From Takakia lepidozioides (lineage: Eukaryota; Streptophyta; Takakiopsida; Takakiales; Takakiaceae), in contig CM060732.1 of NCBI GenBank assembly GCA_030704615.1, positions 27,695,053 through 27,759,052 on the forward strand: a stretch of DNA of 64,000 nt, read 5' to 3'. Numbering within the stretch: position 1 is the first letter of the stretch; each line of letters opens with the position of its first letter. The notes under the pieces were generated by a model that was not told the DNA's origin, did no database searches, and worked only from the letters and a program-made list of their open reading frames with translations. A program made the translations under genes and the position numbers. Shown here in pieces: positions 44,458 to 55,623 of the stretch.

Positions 44458-45272
44458 TTAACTCTTTTGTCTCCACACTTAGAGAAGTCGAGAGTCTAGT
44501 CCTTGCCCGCCCGGGCAACTTGGATCGAAGGGGTGCTCGGCTCCAAGGGGAATCCCAACCCTTGGATACTTCCGAGGCCTTTTTTTCTTTCCGAAGCACG
44601 GGCGTATAGAGCCTTCCGTTTGACGCCATCTTAGCCACCGCTTACAATGGGGAAGGCGGCTGGGGGTATATGGTAATCGTGTCGGGCAAGCTAATGTAGC
44701 CCCGACCACACGGTTCGCCCTGTCGTACGCCCGATGGTCGGAGAGAAGGGACTTGGTTGATCCTCCCTCGAGTTCATCTCGAGCGATCAGAGGACTATGG
44801 GCATGCGCAAGCCTCTGCCGACCTAACCTTCTCGTCGATGACCTTATGCGGTAATCCCTCCCATTCTTCCTTAGAGGTACGAACCTCTTTTTGAAGGTGG
44901 GGCATATAAGTTTTTCAACTAGGGGTTGAGACTTGACCCTATGTTTGTGAGTGCCTTGAGCGCATGCTTGCCCATAGTGAGCAAGATTTTTGTCGCTAAA
45001 CAAGGAGAAACAAACATAAAAAAGCTTACGGTTGGAGCGAAAGTGCCTCATTCTTCAATTAGAGAACCTTATCTCGTGAGGGCGGGAGTCCTTGCATAAG
45101 ACATAATAGTCTTATAGCATACCTTTAGGCACGATAGGCGCACTTTGTATGCATTTGTCTTGGTTTCCATTGCATTTGTATTTGGGTCCGAACCGGCCCC
45201 CCTTCAATTTTACTGTGTCTTTTTCCAGTATTTTTTCTACTTTTTGTTACCTTTGCAAGTCTTTGTTGACCA
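44458..45272 (+). mobile_element. 3' terminal region of P2
   Basis: Follows the ribozyme and ends at the junction with CCCTAAA repeats. The last 590 bp are shared with P0. No plus-strand gene is visible. It contains a conserved CGCCCGATGGTCGGAGAG block of unknown role. Confidence 0.75.
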
Positions 45273-45310
45273 CCCTAAACCCTTAAACCCTAAACCCTAA
45301 ACCCTAAACT
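45273..45310. repeat. Short telomeric tract at the P2/P3 junction
   Basis: About five CCCTAAA units, including CCCTTAAA, in the same orientation as the main array. It separates the 3' end of P2 from the truncated 5' end of P3. Confidence 0.95.
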
Positions 45311-46317
45311 TTGAGGGAGTCCTAAACCCTAAACTTCATGAGGGCTTTTTGAAAGTTCCGCAGTTAGCGTCCTTTGACAGACCTATGGTATGTTGGAAGA
45401 GGGCACGGAACTTGCGTTCCTATCTAGTTCGTGCTATGTTACAAATCTAGAGGCTAGTTGTATTTGAGACATACACTTAGCTTCTAGTTTGGATGATTAT
45501 CCATCTTGGAGAGAACACTAGGATGTTTTTCATCTAGATTTTCATGCGTTGGATATTTCTCCCCTGCCAAGAAAACTTTGGATGTTTTTCATCTAAGTTT
45601 TCATGTGTTGGACGATCTCTCCAGCCGAGACAATTTTGGATGTTTTCCATCCATTAGGTATTTTTTCTCTCCCCCCCCGAGACAAGTCCACTTTCCGCAG
45701 TATATAGCGGGTGAGGGGTGCACATTGTATCTCTTTCCCTTCTCTTTCCCACTGATGAGCTCACGCGCTGAGCGAAACTAGTTTGGGGATTATAGAGATT
45801 CGCTTTGCTGCATCTTGTGTTCTTGTCTCTTTGTCTCATTGACGGCGTTGTTGTTGTTGTTGTTGAGTTTTAGATTTGATCTTCTGCATAGTTCATTGCA
45901 TTCATTTGCTTTGTGTCTATTGTAGTACATGTTTTAAACTCCTTTTCGAGTGTTGCATGTTGGATCTCCTTCTAAGACTGTTCTTTAGTGTGTCTATTCT
46001 CTTTCTTAGAGATAGGTTACTATTCTCCTGTCCTTACAGTGAATTAGTTTCATCACACACACTTGCCTCTTGCATATCTTTGCATTTGCACTTTAGAACG
46101 TTGCAACATCACTCCCACTCTGTTCTATTCTAGTTTTCTGTATCTCAGGATCGATTCTTTTAGTTTTGATTCACAGGCTAAATATTTCTACAAGTTTTCT
46201 AAGGTGTCCATAACTGGCCCACCTAAAAACTTGTTTGCACTTTGCTACTAATGCACCCGGTGCATCCGCGGTTCGAACTCTGTTGCACTGCTACATGTAT
46301 TTGTTTCCACTCTTTTG
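45311..46317 (+). mobile_element. P3: 5'-truncated Penelope-like element
   Basis: Starts inside the RT C-terminal coding region (GVLNPKL, then MVCWKRARNLRSYLVRAMLQ, stop near 45450). It continues with a 3' region that is the reverse complement of P1's 33500-32862, including a hammerhead ribozyme. It ends at 46317 against another telomeric tract. Confidence 0.85.
45745..45790 (+). ncRNA. Hammerhead ribozyme, type I, of P3
   Basis: Core CTGATGA at 45752-45758, stem II GCTCA/TGAGC with loop CGCGC, GAAA at 45774-45777, minimal stem III (C, loop TA, G) and cleavage predicted between 45783 and 45784. Stem I pairs TTCCCA with TGGGGA. The core is complete. It lies about 300 nt after the RT stop. Confidence 0.87.
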
Positions 46318-46340
46318 TAAACCCTAAACCCTAAACCCTG
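46317..46340. repeat. Short telomeric tract at the 3' end of P3
   Basis: GTAAACCCTAAACCCTAAACC, about three units, in the same orientation as the larger array. On its right begins the oppositely oriented P4. Confidence 0.92.
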
Positions 46341-47060
46341 GAAAAATTTCAGATCCTGTGAATCAAACCTGAAAGGAGAGATCCTGAGAGACAGGAAACT
46401 AGAATAGAAGTATGCGAGGTGTCCTGAAATGCAACTGCGAACCTATGCAAGAGGCAAATGTGCGTATGAGAACTATTTCACTGGATGCACAAGAGAATAA
46501 GAACCCTATCTCTGTTTTGCAAGAGAATGGACACACTAGGAACAACTTAGATGCAGATCTCACATGCACTACTCGAGAAGGAGGTTATGGCATGCCGTAT
46601 AGACACAGCGCACATAACAATGCAATGATCTAAAGCAGGGGATACAAACGCATCTAAAACTCGACAACTTCAAAGGGTGAGACCACGAAGCAAGATCATG
46701 CAAAGTAGTGAAGCCAAATCTTTATAAACCCCAGACTAGTTTCGCTCAGCGCGTGAGCTCATCAGTGGGAAAGAAAAAGAATGAGATACAAACCCTACCC
46801 CCGCTTCTATACTACTAGGAGTGAACTGCCTCTTGTGGACACTCTTCCAGTGGATGTCTCGTGAGGAGAAAAACCATCCAACAGATGTCTCGTACGGAGA
46901 AACTAGTCCAAAAAGTCTCGGTGGGAGGAAGTCATCCAATGGATGAAAACAAGTTCTCGACAAGAGAGACCTAGATCCAAAGAATAAAAATCATCCAAAT
47001 AGTCAATTGCATATGTCTCAAATACAACTAACTCCGTGAGTTTATGACTATGCAACAACC
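46341..47060 (-). mobile_element. P4: 3' part of a minus-strand Penelope-like element
   Basis: Reverse complement shows the same 3' region as P3 and P1 (ribozyme, then a Penelope-type tail), more diverged. No RT domain is left. The right edge near 47060 is approximate. Confidence 0.7.
46727..46773 (-). ncRNA. Hammerhead ribozyme, type I, of P4
   Basis: Minus strand: core CTGATGA at 46765-46759, stem II GCTCA/TGAGC, GAAA at 46743-46740, minimal stem III (C, TA, G) and a canonical GTC cleavage triplet with cleavage between 46734 and 46733. Stem I pairs CCCA with TGGG. All core bases are intact. Confidence 0.86.
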
Positions 47061-48007
47061 AATTATGCTGAAGTTAGAGCATGTTGTGCAAAGTCGTAAG
47101 GGCTGAAACCGCTTCGAAAGGAACGCACAACTAGTAAGAGCTTTGCACACGCAGACCATCGCGCAACCATCGTCTTGCTAAAGCCTGCAGCTGTGTTGTC
47201 CTGAACGTGTCCAACCACGATCCCCACCTTCCGACCTCCAAGACGAAACATGGGTTTCCAAAAATTAAACCAGCAACACTTGTCTTCAAGAACTAAGTTC
47301 TTCGTAGCAACATTCTGCACATGTCAATATTCAGTGTACACGCCCAGCAGGGATGCCCTCCCTATGAGCAAGATCGCCGAGTTTCTGCACATGTTCCAAC
47401 ATGACTTCCAGTTGCACACACTCTCTCTTGCGATCTTCAGTACTGGTGATGGTTCGTGAAATACCAAAATCGATCAAACAAACACCTTAATGCCCCCTAA
47501 AATCAACCAAGATATTAGGGCATCGAATGTTTCCATGAAGAAGTGCACAGCAGCAAGTGCATCAACAGTCGCTTCCACCCCCTCTAGTCAAAACTCCTGC
47601 AAACGACACATCCAACATATTAGACAACCACTTTGCTACAAGCTTAAGCAAGAACCGCAGACTCAAATAAGCGGGATGCCCAGCTCAGAGCAGACAACTC
47701 TTTCGCCTTTTACCAAGAATTACAGTGCAATCAGAATGAATTCCAACAGCTCCAGTTTTCTGGGATTCCCTCTCATTTGGCCAGCAACAATTACCTCTCA
47801 TTCTTTTTAGTCTATTTGATTAGATCATCTAGAATTATGTGAAAAACTGGAGGTGCCATAAAACAGTGTACAAAAGGTCAATCAGAGAATATAGGTTAAA
47901 GAGAATCCAATTGCAGATTTAAGAGCAGAGCCTCAAACATGTAGCAACTAAGGACAAGGTTTTACCAACTTGCACAAACCATCAGCAAACATCAGCAAAC
48001 ATCAAGG
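47061..48007. other. No gene recognised
   Basis: Frames up to about 105 codons show no known motif. The stretch contains the probable 3' flank of K3 on its right side. Confidence 0.5.
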
Positions 48008-51000
48008 TCACAAAATGAGAGATGAATTAGGATAAACCCACAGCATGAGCTCTGATAGCCAAGGATGTTGTAATGCCTGTGATGAACTGAGTTGTTTGTC
48101 AGTGAGCTTCCTTATAAAGTCTTCAGCATGTGTTGTCCTTGCAAAGGGGATATACTCATCCAGGAGTTTGCCAACACTATACATGTCTGAAAAGGGCGTA
48201 TACTGGTTGCCCTCATACATCTCCGGAGACCAGGCTGAGAAAGGCTGAAATCCATCAAACAATTTGAAAGGAAAATCTGCTACAGATTCGAGGTCGATGA
48301 GCATGAAATCTATATCTGAAAGGCGCACAATATTTGGGAGTCGGATATCCCTGTGCACCAGGCCCGCACTGTGGAGGATACATAAGGCTTGGCAGACACA
48401 CTGAGCCATCCACCTGCATTCCTCTTCAGACTCCAAACTGCATTGGTATCCAAGAGGACCAAACTCAACTCTGTAGGATCCATGAGCAGTTTCGACAGGC
48501 AATGCCACCATCTGCGGCAGAAACTTACATGTTCTCGCAGCAACATAAGCCCTCTTTATCACGGTAATATCCGTCCCCTGGTCAGCACTATAACTAGAAA
48601 AGTCTCTAATGTGCTTCGCCACTTTGTCATCATAAAAGTAAATACTCCTCCTTCCATCCGGTGACTTTTCCATAGAAAACATGGCACGGCGACCTGGGAC
48701 TACCGGAACAGAGTCCTGCATTTTCTTCATTAGCTGGAAGGCATAGCCTACGCTGAGTAAAAAATGGCAGCGATCAGAAATATCTGATAGGTTAAGACGT
48801 CGACCCACTGGATACAACTCCTTCGGACCTCTCCTGCCAATGTACACCCACTGAAATTCAGTGCCTGCTGCTACGTAGCCTAGAATAAATTTCAATTCCC
48901 CATAAAACATCGGATTAAGCGACCTCATCTTAGAACGAAGATCGCCTTCAGCTGCATGCAAGTTGCCAACCTTGTCTTCACCTACTAGGAAGGTGCATCC
49001 AAAGGCTATGCCAATCGTATCAGGCCTTGTCCTGCGTGCAGTAGTTTGGGAGAAACTGTACTGCGCACTTTCAGTAGAACTGAATGAAAACGTGACCTTA
49101 AAACCGGCCACATATTGCTTGAAAACGCCAAAGAACTCTTGCAAGCCGCCGCATGCAACGAGGAACGATGTTTGTATCTCGGTGACTATCTCCTCAAGTT
49201 GGCGCGATAGGAAGGCTCCCACTAAACAAGGAAGTCTTGAACCATCTGTCTCGATTAAAACATTCGCCGCCAACTCGGGCATTGTTGCTGATACATACTC
49301 GTAGGTCTGCGGCGTTACAGGAAGCTTCCGATGCTGCTCAGGGAACAATACCTTTTCAAGACCCGCCTTATTTTGGGGGAGCTCAGGTAGCTGTGGGAGC
49401 AGCATGTACCTAATCCAAGCTTCGGAACGATCTTTGCGGTAACCTGCTTGAGATGTATCACAAACAACAGCAACAAAATGACTCAGAATAACAATAGAAG
49501 TGGATGCAAGGACGGCAAGCACTCACAAGTGAACGACCAAAATGACGGTCAACTACCAGAATATCAAGGCAGAAGTTACCACGATCCGGTGACAAACGAA
49601 CCTCTCACTATCAGCAAACTCAGGCCACAGGACCCTAAGAATCTCAAACCACCACAAGGCAACTCGTTACTCTAGCTAATCATTGTCCAGACAAACTCCA
49701 GAAACAAAACCTAAGTATCAAGAACTCAACAAATACTCGATGCAACAAATAAAGACAACCCTAGGCACTCATGAGAAATGAGGGGTTTGAACGATACTAC
49801 TCATATTTGCAGCCACGCATCAAACAAACCCTAGCTATGAAAAGAATCAAGAAAAGATCCCAGCATCAGCAACCTAGGTGCCAAGAATCTACACAACCTC
49901 TGAATTACACCAAACGGGACGTTGGGGATTTAGGGGACCCTGCGGGAGTAAAAATAACCTACGGGACAAACAGCTCCAGTAAGTACAAGAAGACATACCC
50001 TACAACCCTTGCTACGAAAGCCTTGCAAAAATTTATGGAGTGAAGGCAAGTGGAGCTTCTGCCTGCCTTCACAAAGTTTGCAAAGCTTTCAATAACCTTG
50101 AAACGATCTGGTGACAACAAACCCTAAGTACTTAAACCTCACTATCAGCAAACTCAGGCCGCAGAGCCCTAAGAAACTCAGACCCCCACAGGAAAACCTA
50201 AATTATCCCGATGACAAAACCCCGATGACAGGGAGAAGGGTTTACCACTGCCTTTACTTGTGTCTGTTGTTGAAGGAGCATAAACCTGCTTAAAGGTATC
50301 TAAGCTACGCATTGAACGAATCATTGAACAAATCAGCAACTGCAGCGGGTTCAACAATCAACTGCCCAATTGTCTTGCAAGAATTCAAATGTGCCTGCCC
50401 ATCATCAGAAGTGCAGACAAAAAAACAAACGGGCTCAGACTGCCCTAGGCAACCCATCGACGTTCACCAGACTCTCTCCATGACGCACTATCTGACACCC
50501 TAGCTAATGGGTGAACACTGTCACAGAAGGTTCTGCAGCCAAGGCGGTTTTGGTTAACTCACATAAGTCACCGACAACCACATTCTGTCATCGACCAATT
50601 AACGGCTCAAAACATGCGCACAATTTTGGCTAGAGCTTTCTATCCTCTGAAGATGGTACTCAAGAAAAGATCCCAGCATCAGCAGCGGTATTCGAAGAAA
50701 AAGATTGAACGAAATAACAGTCTTCATGCTAAGAAAACCCTAAAACGTCATAACCTCTGAATTAGACCAAACGTACATGTGGTGGCTGCAAACCCTACAA
50801 TGGACAAGAACACAGATTCTGTCAAGGACCAATTAATACTCCAGCTTAAAACCATGTCCAACACGTTCATCAGCTTTCTTTGATGACCGTGCAATCCCAT
50901 ACATCACTAAAGAAAGCCTCGAGGGAGCAAGTCCGAAAATCCATTAAAACCCTAACCACACTATACACCTACTAACACTTTACTGCAAGAAATAACACAC

Positions 51001-51351
51001 CTGCTGTATGTGCAGCTGGCTTTGCGGACCCACCAGCAAGCACTCTGGATTAGACGAAAACATACCTGTGGTAGCTTCAGAATCGGGAGGGCCATCGAGC
51101 AGCACGGGCTCTTTTTCGGTTCCCGCCACGCCCAAGTCTTGCTTGATTTGTGACCACGAATGCTTTGATTCACCTGTCGAGTCCAAAGGCCAGATTACAC
51201 CATTCAAAGTAATCTTTCGCGGGTTTAAACCAAAGTGGCTGCCAAGAACGTTGAAGTCAACTTTGCCAGCATTCAAAGTCATGGCTGGACAGGGTGCGCC
51301 TCCGGACTTTAGCTTGAACCAAACACGCTCCATAGCTGATAAAAAGTTCAT
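48008..51351 (-). CDS. K3: PD-(D/E)XK nuclease-protein kinase fusion (Crinkler-type effector core), main exon intact
   Basis: The main exon starts at an AG acceptor near 49443 and is open for about 478 codons to a stop at 48008. Nuclease: RPDTIGIAFGCTFLVGEDK gives P-D and E-x-K of the PD-(D/E)XK fold, at about residues 140-160 of the exon. Next come GELKFILGYVAAGTEFQWVY and RRAMFSME. Kinase C-terminal part: LVHRDIRLPNIV (HRD with catalytic Asp and Asn), MLIDLESV (DLE in place of DFG) and PFSDMYSVGKLL. The glycine loop and lysine are not obvious, so activity is uncertain. A probable first exon at 51351-51066 encodes VWFKLKSGGAPCPAM and ends at a GT donor; it may be a small header domain. Fusions of this kind form effector cores in oomycetes, fungi and other eukaryotes. 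The role here is unknown. Confidence 0.7.
49661..50705. repeat. 1.05-kb block shared with K2 locus (30017-31060)
   Basis: Nearly identical to the block in the K2 locus, in the same orientation and position upstream of the kinase main exon. It lies in what would be an intron if 51351-51066 is the first exon. Confidence 0.88.
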
Positions 51352-53290
51352 CCAACCATCCAGATCATTGACAATGCGACGCGGAGTATCCAGTACAGTA
51401 ATGAGAGAAAATTCACCTCAAATCCAGAAGCTCTGCTTTCCACAGGCTCTGCTTAAACGCAGATGGAAAGGCAGAAGGTGTGGATATTACACTTTATAAT
51501 ATAATTGACCATTTTTCAAACATCGAGTCTAAGAGGAACAGTATGAAAATCGACGGGTAATAAACGTCTCCCAGTTTACCTTCATCCCACGTAGAACGGA
51601 GTTTTAGACACAGCAGCTTCAAACTGCGACAGCTTTGACAACACCAGGAGCTAATTGCCTGTCGAGAAAATTTAAATCCTCAATTCATCCTCCCTCGACC
51701 ATCCTCAATCCCCTCGAATACGAAGAGCAGCGACTACGAAAAGAGTGTAAACATGAAAATCATCTTGCCCGCTCTCGTCATGACCTATCACTACAATCAG
51801 TGCACAACTCTCAAATCAACTCAAACAGTGCGAGAAGTAGGCTAGCCTCGAAGATGCTCACCTTCCAGAGTTCTTCGCCGCCTGAGCGATACACTTGGAT
51901 CAAACGCCCTCCCGCACGACGCAAACCTCTACAACCGTTTTATAACCCGAATCTTGGTCGATACTCACAGCCAGGGGCTCCAAAATACAGCGAACCCACG
52001 GAAATCCACGGAGCTTCGTCTCAGTTGCCAAGATTCTCCGCCGAAAGCACGAGGACGCTGAGAAAATGAACAAAAAGCAACGCCGGTTGAATTCTATATC
52101 GACTTCCTCGCGCTGCTGGAACAATAACACTCGCTTCGTTTAGGTGTGAAGAAGAAGCAGAACCCTAGACCCTCCGGTCGTCCGCTCCATCCCGCTTCGA
52201 CCTTCGGACGCTCCATCCCACCGCCTCGAAATCTCCGCTTACTACTGCCCGACCGACGGATGCACGCCTCACAACGCCACCTGTCGGTCATCCGATCATC
52301 ATCACATGTACAACGATTAACGGATGGATGAATCCAAAAACCGAATGTCCCGCACCCTACGTCGTCTTTCCACATTCATCCGCTATCAGTTCCTTCAGCC
52401 TTTTGTACCTTCTCGTGTACATCTTTGCAACGTCTCGGCCAATGAATTCCCGCCACCGTGCAACTTTGAATGGCGAGATTTGTGTGCACAATCTATTTCT
52501 CAATTCATGCTTCAAATGCATGAGTCAAGGTCCTGCACCCTAAGAAACTAGGGCTCCACTACTCTAAGCACTAGGTATGTTGGTCAATGACCGTTCAAAT
52601 AACGATGGTGAAAAATCCAACGGTGAGATTTTGTCTTTTCTTACCCCGGGTAAACTTTGTCACTTATTGGACAACCCCCAAACTTGGAACTATCTGATTT
52701 CATAAATTTTACACAAAGTTATAGGGTTTCAAAGTAGAACCAATATGAATGCTTGTGTGCACCCAGAGCCCTATGACCAATCACACTTTTGGGGGGTTAT
52801 ATCAAATAAAATGGACAGTCTGGACCAACACTGCATGGTCATGGGTACTGACAGAAGCGTTAATGGGGTGTTCGGTCATAGGCCAACTTACCACTTATGT
52901 AAGAAGGTAAGATACTCACACCAGACCTACACACCTTTCCCTGAAGAATCAAATCTTATACATACACGTTGCATCATAGATATATTATATGTACTTGGTA
53001 TATATATATGTGAAAAACTACAATGAGACACATTATAAAAGTGTTTGTAGATACTATTACAATAACTACACCTCGAGTAAGCATTGGTAGAAATTACCAT
53101 AAACCTGATCACGGTTGAGAGGACGAAACTACTTGAAGACATGAAGACAAGCTGGGCAAGTTGTTTGGGTTGGTACCCCAAATGTTCCTTTCTAAAAAGG
53201 GAGTTATAGTGGTATAACTCTAAACCAAAAAGATGAATGGTGTAACCACAAATTTCCCGCGATTTCATCCATCTGGGATGCAACCTCTCA
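51352..53290. other. No gene recognised; probable 5' flank of K3
   Basis: Frames up to 144 codons on either strand lack known motifs. A pyrimidine/purine-rich GC segment (52100-52320) could be promoter sequence. Nothing further can be supported. Confidence 0.4.
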
Positions 53291-53299
53291 TCTACAATG

Positions 53300-53430
53300 C
53301 AGCAACGACCTGGCTCTAACCCCTCTGACCTTCATCATTCTTCTCACCAACTCCTGCTTTTGCAACGACCTGGCTCCTTTCTAACCCCTCTGACCTTGAT
53401 CATTCATCTCACCAACTCGTGCTTTTGCGA
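53300..53430. repeat. Tandem duplication, unit about 70 bp
   Basis: Two copies of GCAACGACCTGGCTC ... CTAACCCCTCTGACCTT ... CTCACCAACTC ... TGCTTTTGC. No gene is associated. Confidence 0.8.
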
Positions 53431-53870
53431 TGCAACCATGCACTTCCAGGGCTGCCAGGCTGAAGATGCCAAAACAAACAAAAAAAAGCGAGGAAGACCG
53501 CACATGTTACACAAAGCGAAAGAGGAAGAGGCTTGCCTGAGAGTGTTCGGCTTCAGTTTGCGCGGGCTGTGAGCAAGACAATGGGATCTCCTGCTGGACC
53601 TTCAGTTTGGCCATGCGAGAGGTTGGACGTCGTCCGTAATACAAAGGCTTCAGCTTCCGCCGCGGTTTGGGTGTGGGGTTTCTCTCAGGGGAGCCACACC
53701 CTTCTCCACGCGGCATAAGTCCCAGCAAAAAGAGAAAATCTCCCGAGGTACGCGTGCGTACATGCCTGGAATGGAATTTCATCCAAGCGTCACATCAGGT
53801 GTCGAAGGCGTATCCGGGAAGCAAGCGCGGAATCCTTGTGGAACATCCGGTTCAAAACCGACGGCAGAGA

Positions 53871-53901
53871 ACATTTAATGCGCAACTGCGCCATTAAATG
53901 T
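53871..53901. repeat. Near-perfect 14-bp hairpin
   Basis: ACATTTAATGCGCA, then AC, then TGCG and CATTAAATGT with a one-base bulge. It could fold tightly as RNA or single-stranded DNA. It stands just before the GGCGCC repeat family begins. Confidence 0.8.
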
Positions 53902-53964
53902 CGTAGGTATGGAGGTCGGCCACAGGCGCCGACAGGCCCACCCTCCCCCCGAGACTTCATTAGT

Positions 53965-54835
53965 CGCCCGCTGGATGGAAAAAACGGCGCCGAATTTCCA
54001 TCCAGCAGATGAAGTAGGACGCAACGTGGCCCTCCCTCCGCCCGAGCCGTTCTCATCCACGAGATGCCGGATGGAAAAGTCCATCCTGCAGGTAATTTGG
54101 AGCGAATTTTCATCCTGCAGGCAAAAAATTTCAAGTTTAGCGTGTAACCAGTCGAAAAAACGCGAAAAACTTGATGCAATGACTATAAATTGTTGAAGAA
54201 GGGCCGATACGGGCGTCTGTGGATGGAAATTCGGCGCCGTTTTTCCATCCGGGGGATGTTCTCTGCGCCATGTGTCGGGCTCTCCCCCCCGAAACAGCTT
54301 CATCCGAATGGCCCCGGATGGAATTTCGGCGCCGGGGGATGTTTTATGTCGGCCAGGTGTCGGTCTCTCCCCCCGAGACGACTTCATCCAACGGGCCTCC
54401 GATGGAAATTCGGCGCCATTTTTCCATCCGGGGGATGTTCTCTGTCGGCCAGTTGTCGGCCTCTCCCCCCGAGGCGACTTCATCCAACGGGCCTCGGATG
54501 CAAATTCAGTGCCGTTTTTCCATCCGGGGGATATTTTCTGTCGGCTAGGTGTCGAGCTCTCCCCTCGAGACGGCCCCGGATGAAAATTCGGCGTCGTGTT
54601 TCCATCCGGGGGATGTTCTCTGTCGGCCAGGTGTCGGCTTCTCCCCCCGAGACGACTTCATCCAACGGGCCTCGGATGGAAATTCGGCGCCGTTTTTCCA
54701 TCCGGGGGATGTTCTCTGTCGGCCAGGTGTCGGCCTCTCCCCCCGAGACGACTTCATCCAACGGGCCTCGGATGGAAATTCGGCGCCGTTTTTCCATCCG
54801 GGGGATATTTTCTGGCAGGCACGTGGGGCCGTCAC
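53965..54835. repeat. 96-bp GGCGCC minisatellite, second locus
   Basis: Units begin near 54285, 54381, 54477, 54655 and 54751 with a 96-bp period; one unit near 54550-54590 carries a deletion. Each contains GGAAATTCGGCGCCGTTTTT, CCATCCGGGGGATGTTCTCT and CTCCCCCCGAGACGACTTCA. The core is related to the 95-bp arrays at 1-560 and 13.0-13.6 kb but the rest of the unit differs. Long open frames on both strands here (up to 250 codons) are consequences of the repeat. Confidence 0.9.
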
Positions 54836-55099
54836 CCTCCGATTGGACGTCCTGTCGAAGTAAATTCTGCGCCTCATTCATGGGTACGGTTATATTAAAT
54901 GGTGTTCTTCTCCTTTGCAACTTGCCCGACCTTCGCTCGTGACGCACGCGTTTCAAACCGAGACAACAACAACACTTCCTCGCTCCGAGCTCCTCATCTT
55001 CCCCACACTCCCCATTCCCTGCGCACCCTCTCTGCTTCCTGGCAGCCCTTTCAGTAGTCCTTGATGAAAGCATATTAGCTCTAAGTACACAAGGTAACA

Positions 55100-55623
55100 A
55101 GAAATGGGATAGAGCACTCTACAAGGCAGCTTTTGGGTATCGTGTGGGAATTCAAGCATCCATAGGTCTCTCACCATACATGGTGCTCACGGGAAGAACG
55201 ATGAGGTTGGGGATCGACAATCGACTTCGACGCATTGGCGAGTTGGTGGAGCTCAACGACGATCAGGCATCAATGCAACAGATGATCGAAGGAAAGATAC
55301 AAATAATACATGAGCTAGAGGGTGCATTAAGGGACAGTGTGACTGCTGCACAGGGAGCACAACAGAAAGCATACAAGCAACAACATAGATATGAGAAGGG
55401 ACTTATAGAATTGCAGCCTGGCGAGCTCGTGATGATGATCCGACCAGGGAAGAAGCGAAATTTGGAATCATCGTGGGAGGGACCATACAAATTTCAAGCC
55501 TATGTTGACAAACACCAAGAAGGAACAAGGAGTGAGGCAGATCGAGTTTGTGTATTGCAGGACGGTGGAGGGAAACAATGGAGCAGATCACGACGTGATT
55601 TAAAGTTGCTGCAGGTGGAGTGA
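55100..55623 (+). pseudogene. Ty3/gypsy integrase C-terminal fragment
   Basis: Starts with YRVGIQASIGLSPYMVLTGR, the end of the integrase core, followed by a helical linker (IIHELEGALRDSVTAA) and a GPY/F-type domain (SSWEGPYKF), ending with SRRDLKLLQVE and a stop at 55621-55623. There is no chromodomain. About 160 codons are open without a lesion, so it is a relatively young fragment. It is not attached to a core or LTR here and comes from an element of a type similar to E1. Confidence 0.85.

Noticed and set aside
46255-46310. tRNA gene suggested by GGTTCGAACTC
   Set aside because: No acceptor, D or anticodon stems could be folded around the T-loop-like string.
54190-55100. Open frames of 250 (plus) and 206 (minus) codons
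   Set aside because: They run through the 96-bp tandem array; the period is divisible by three, so any stop-free unit gives a long frame on both strands.
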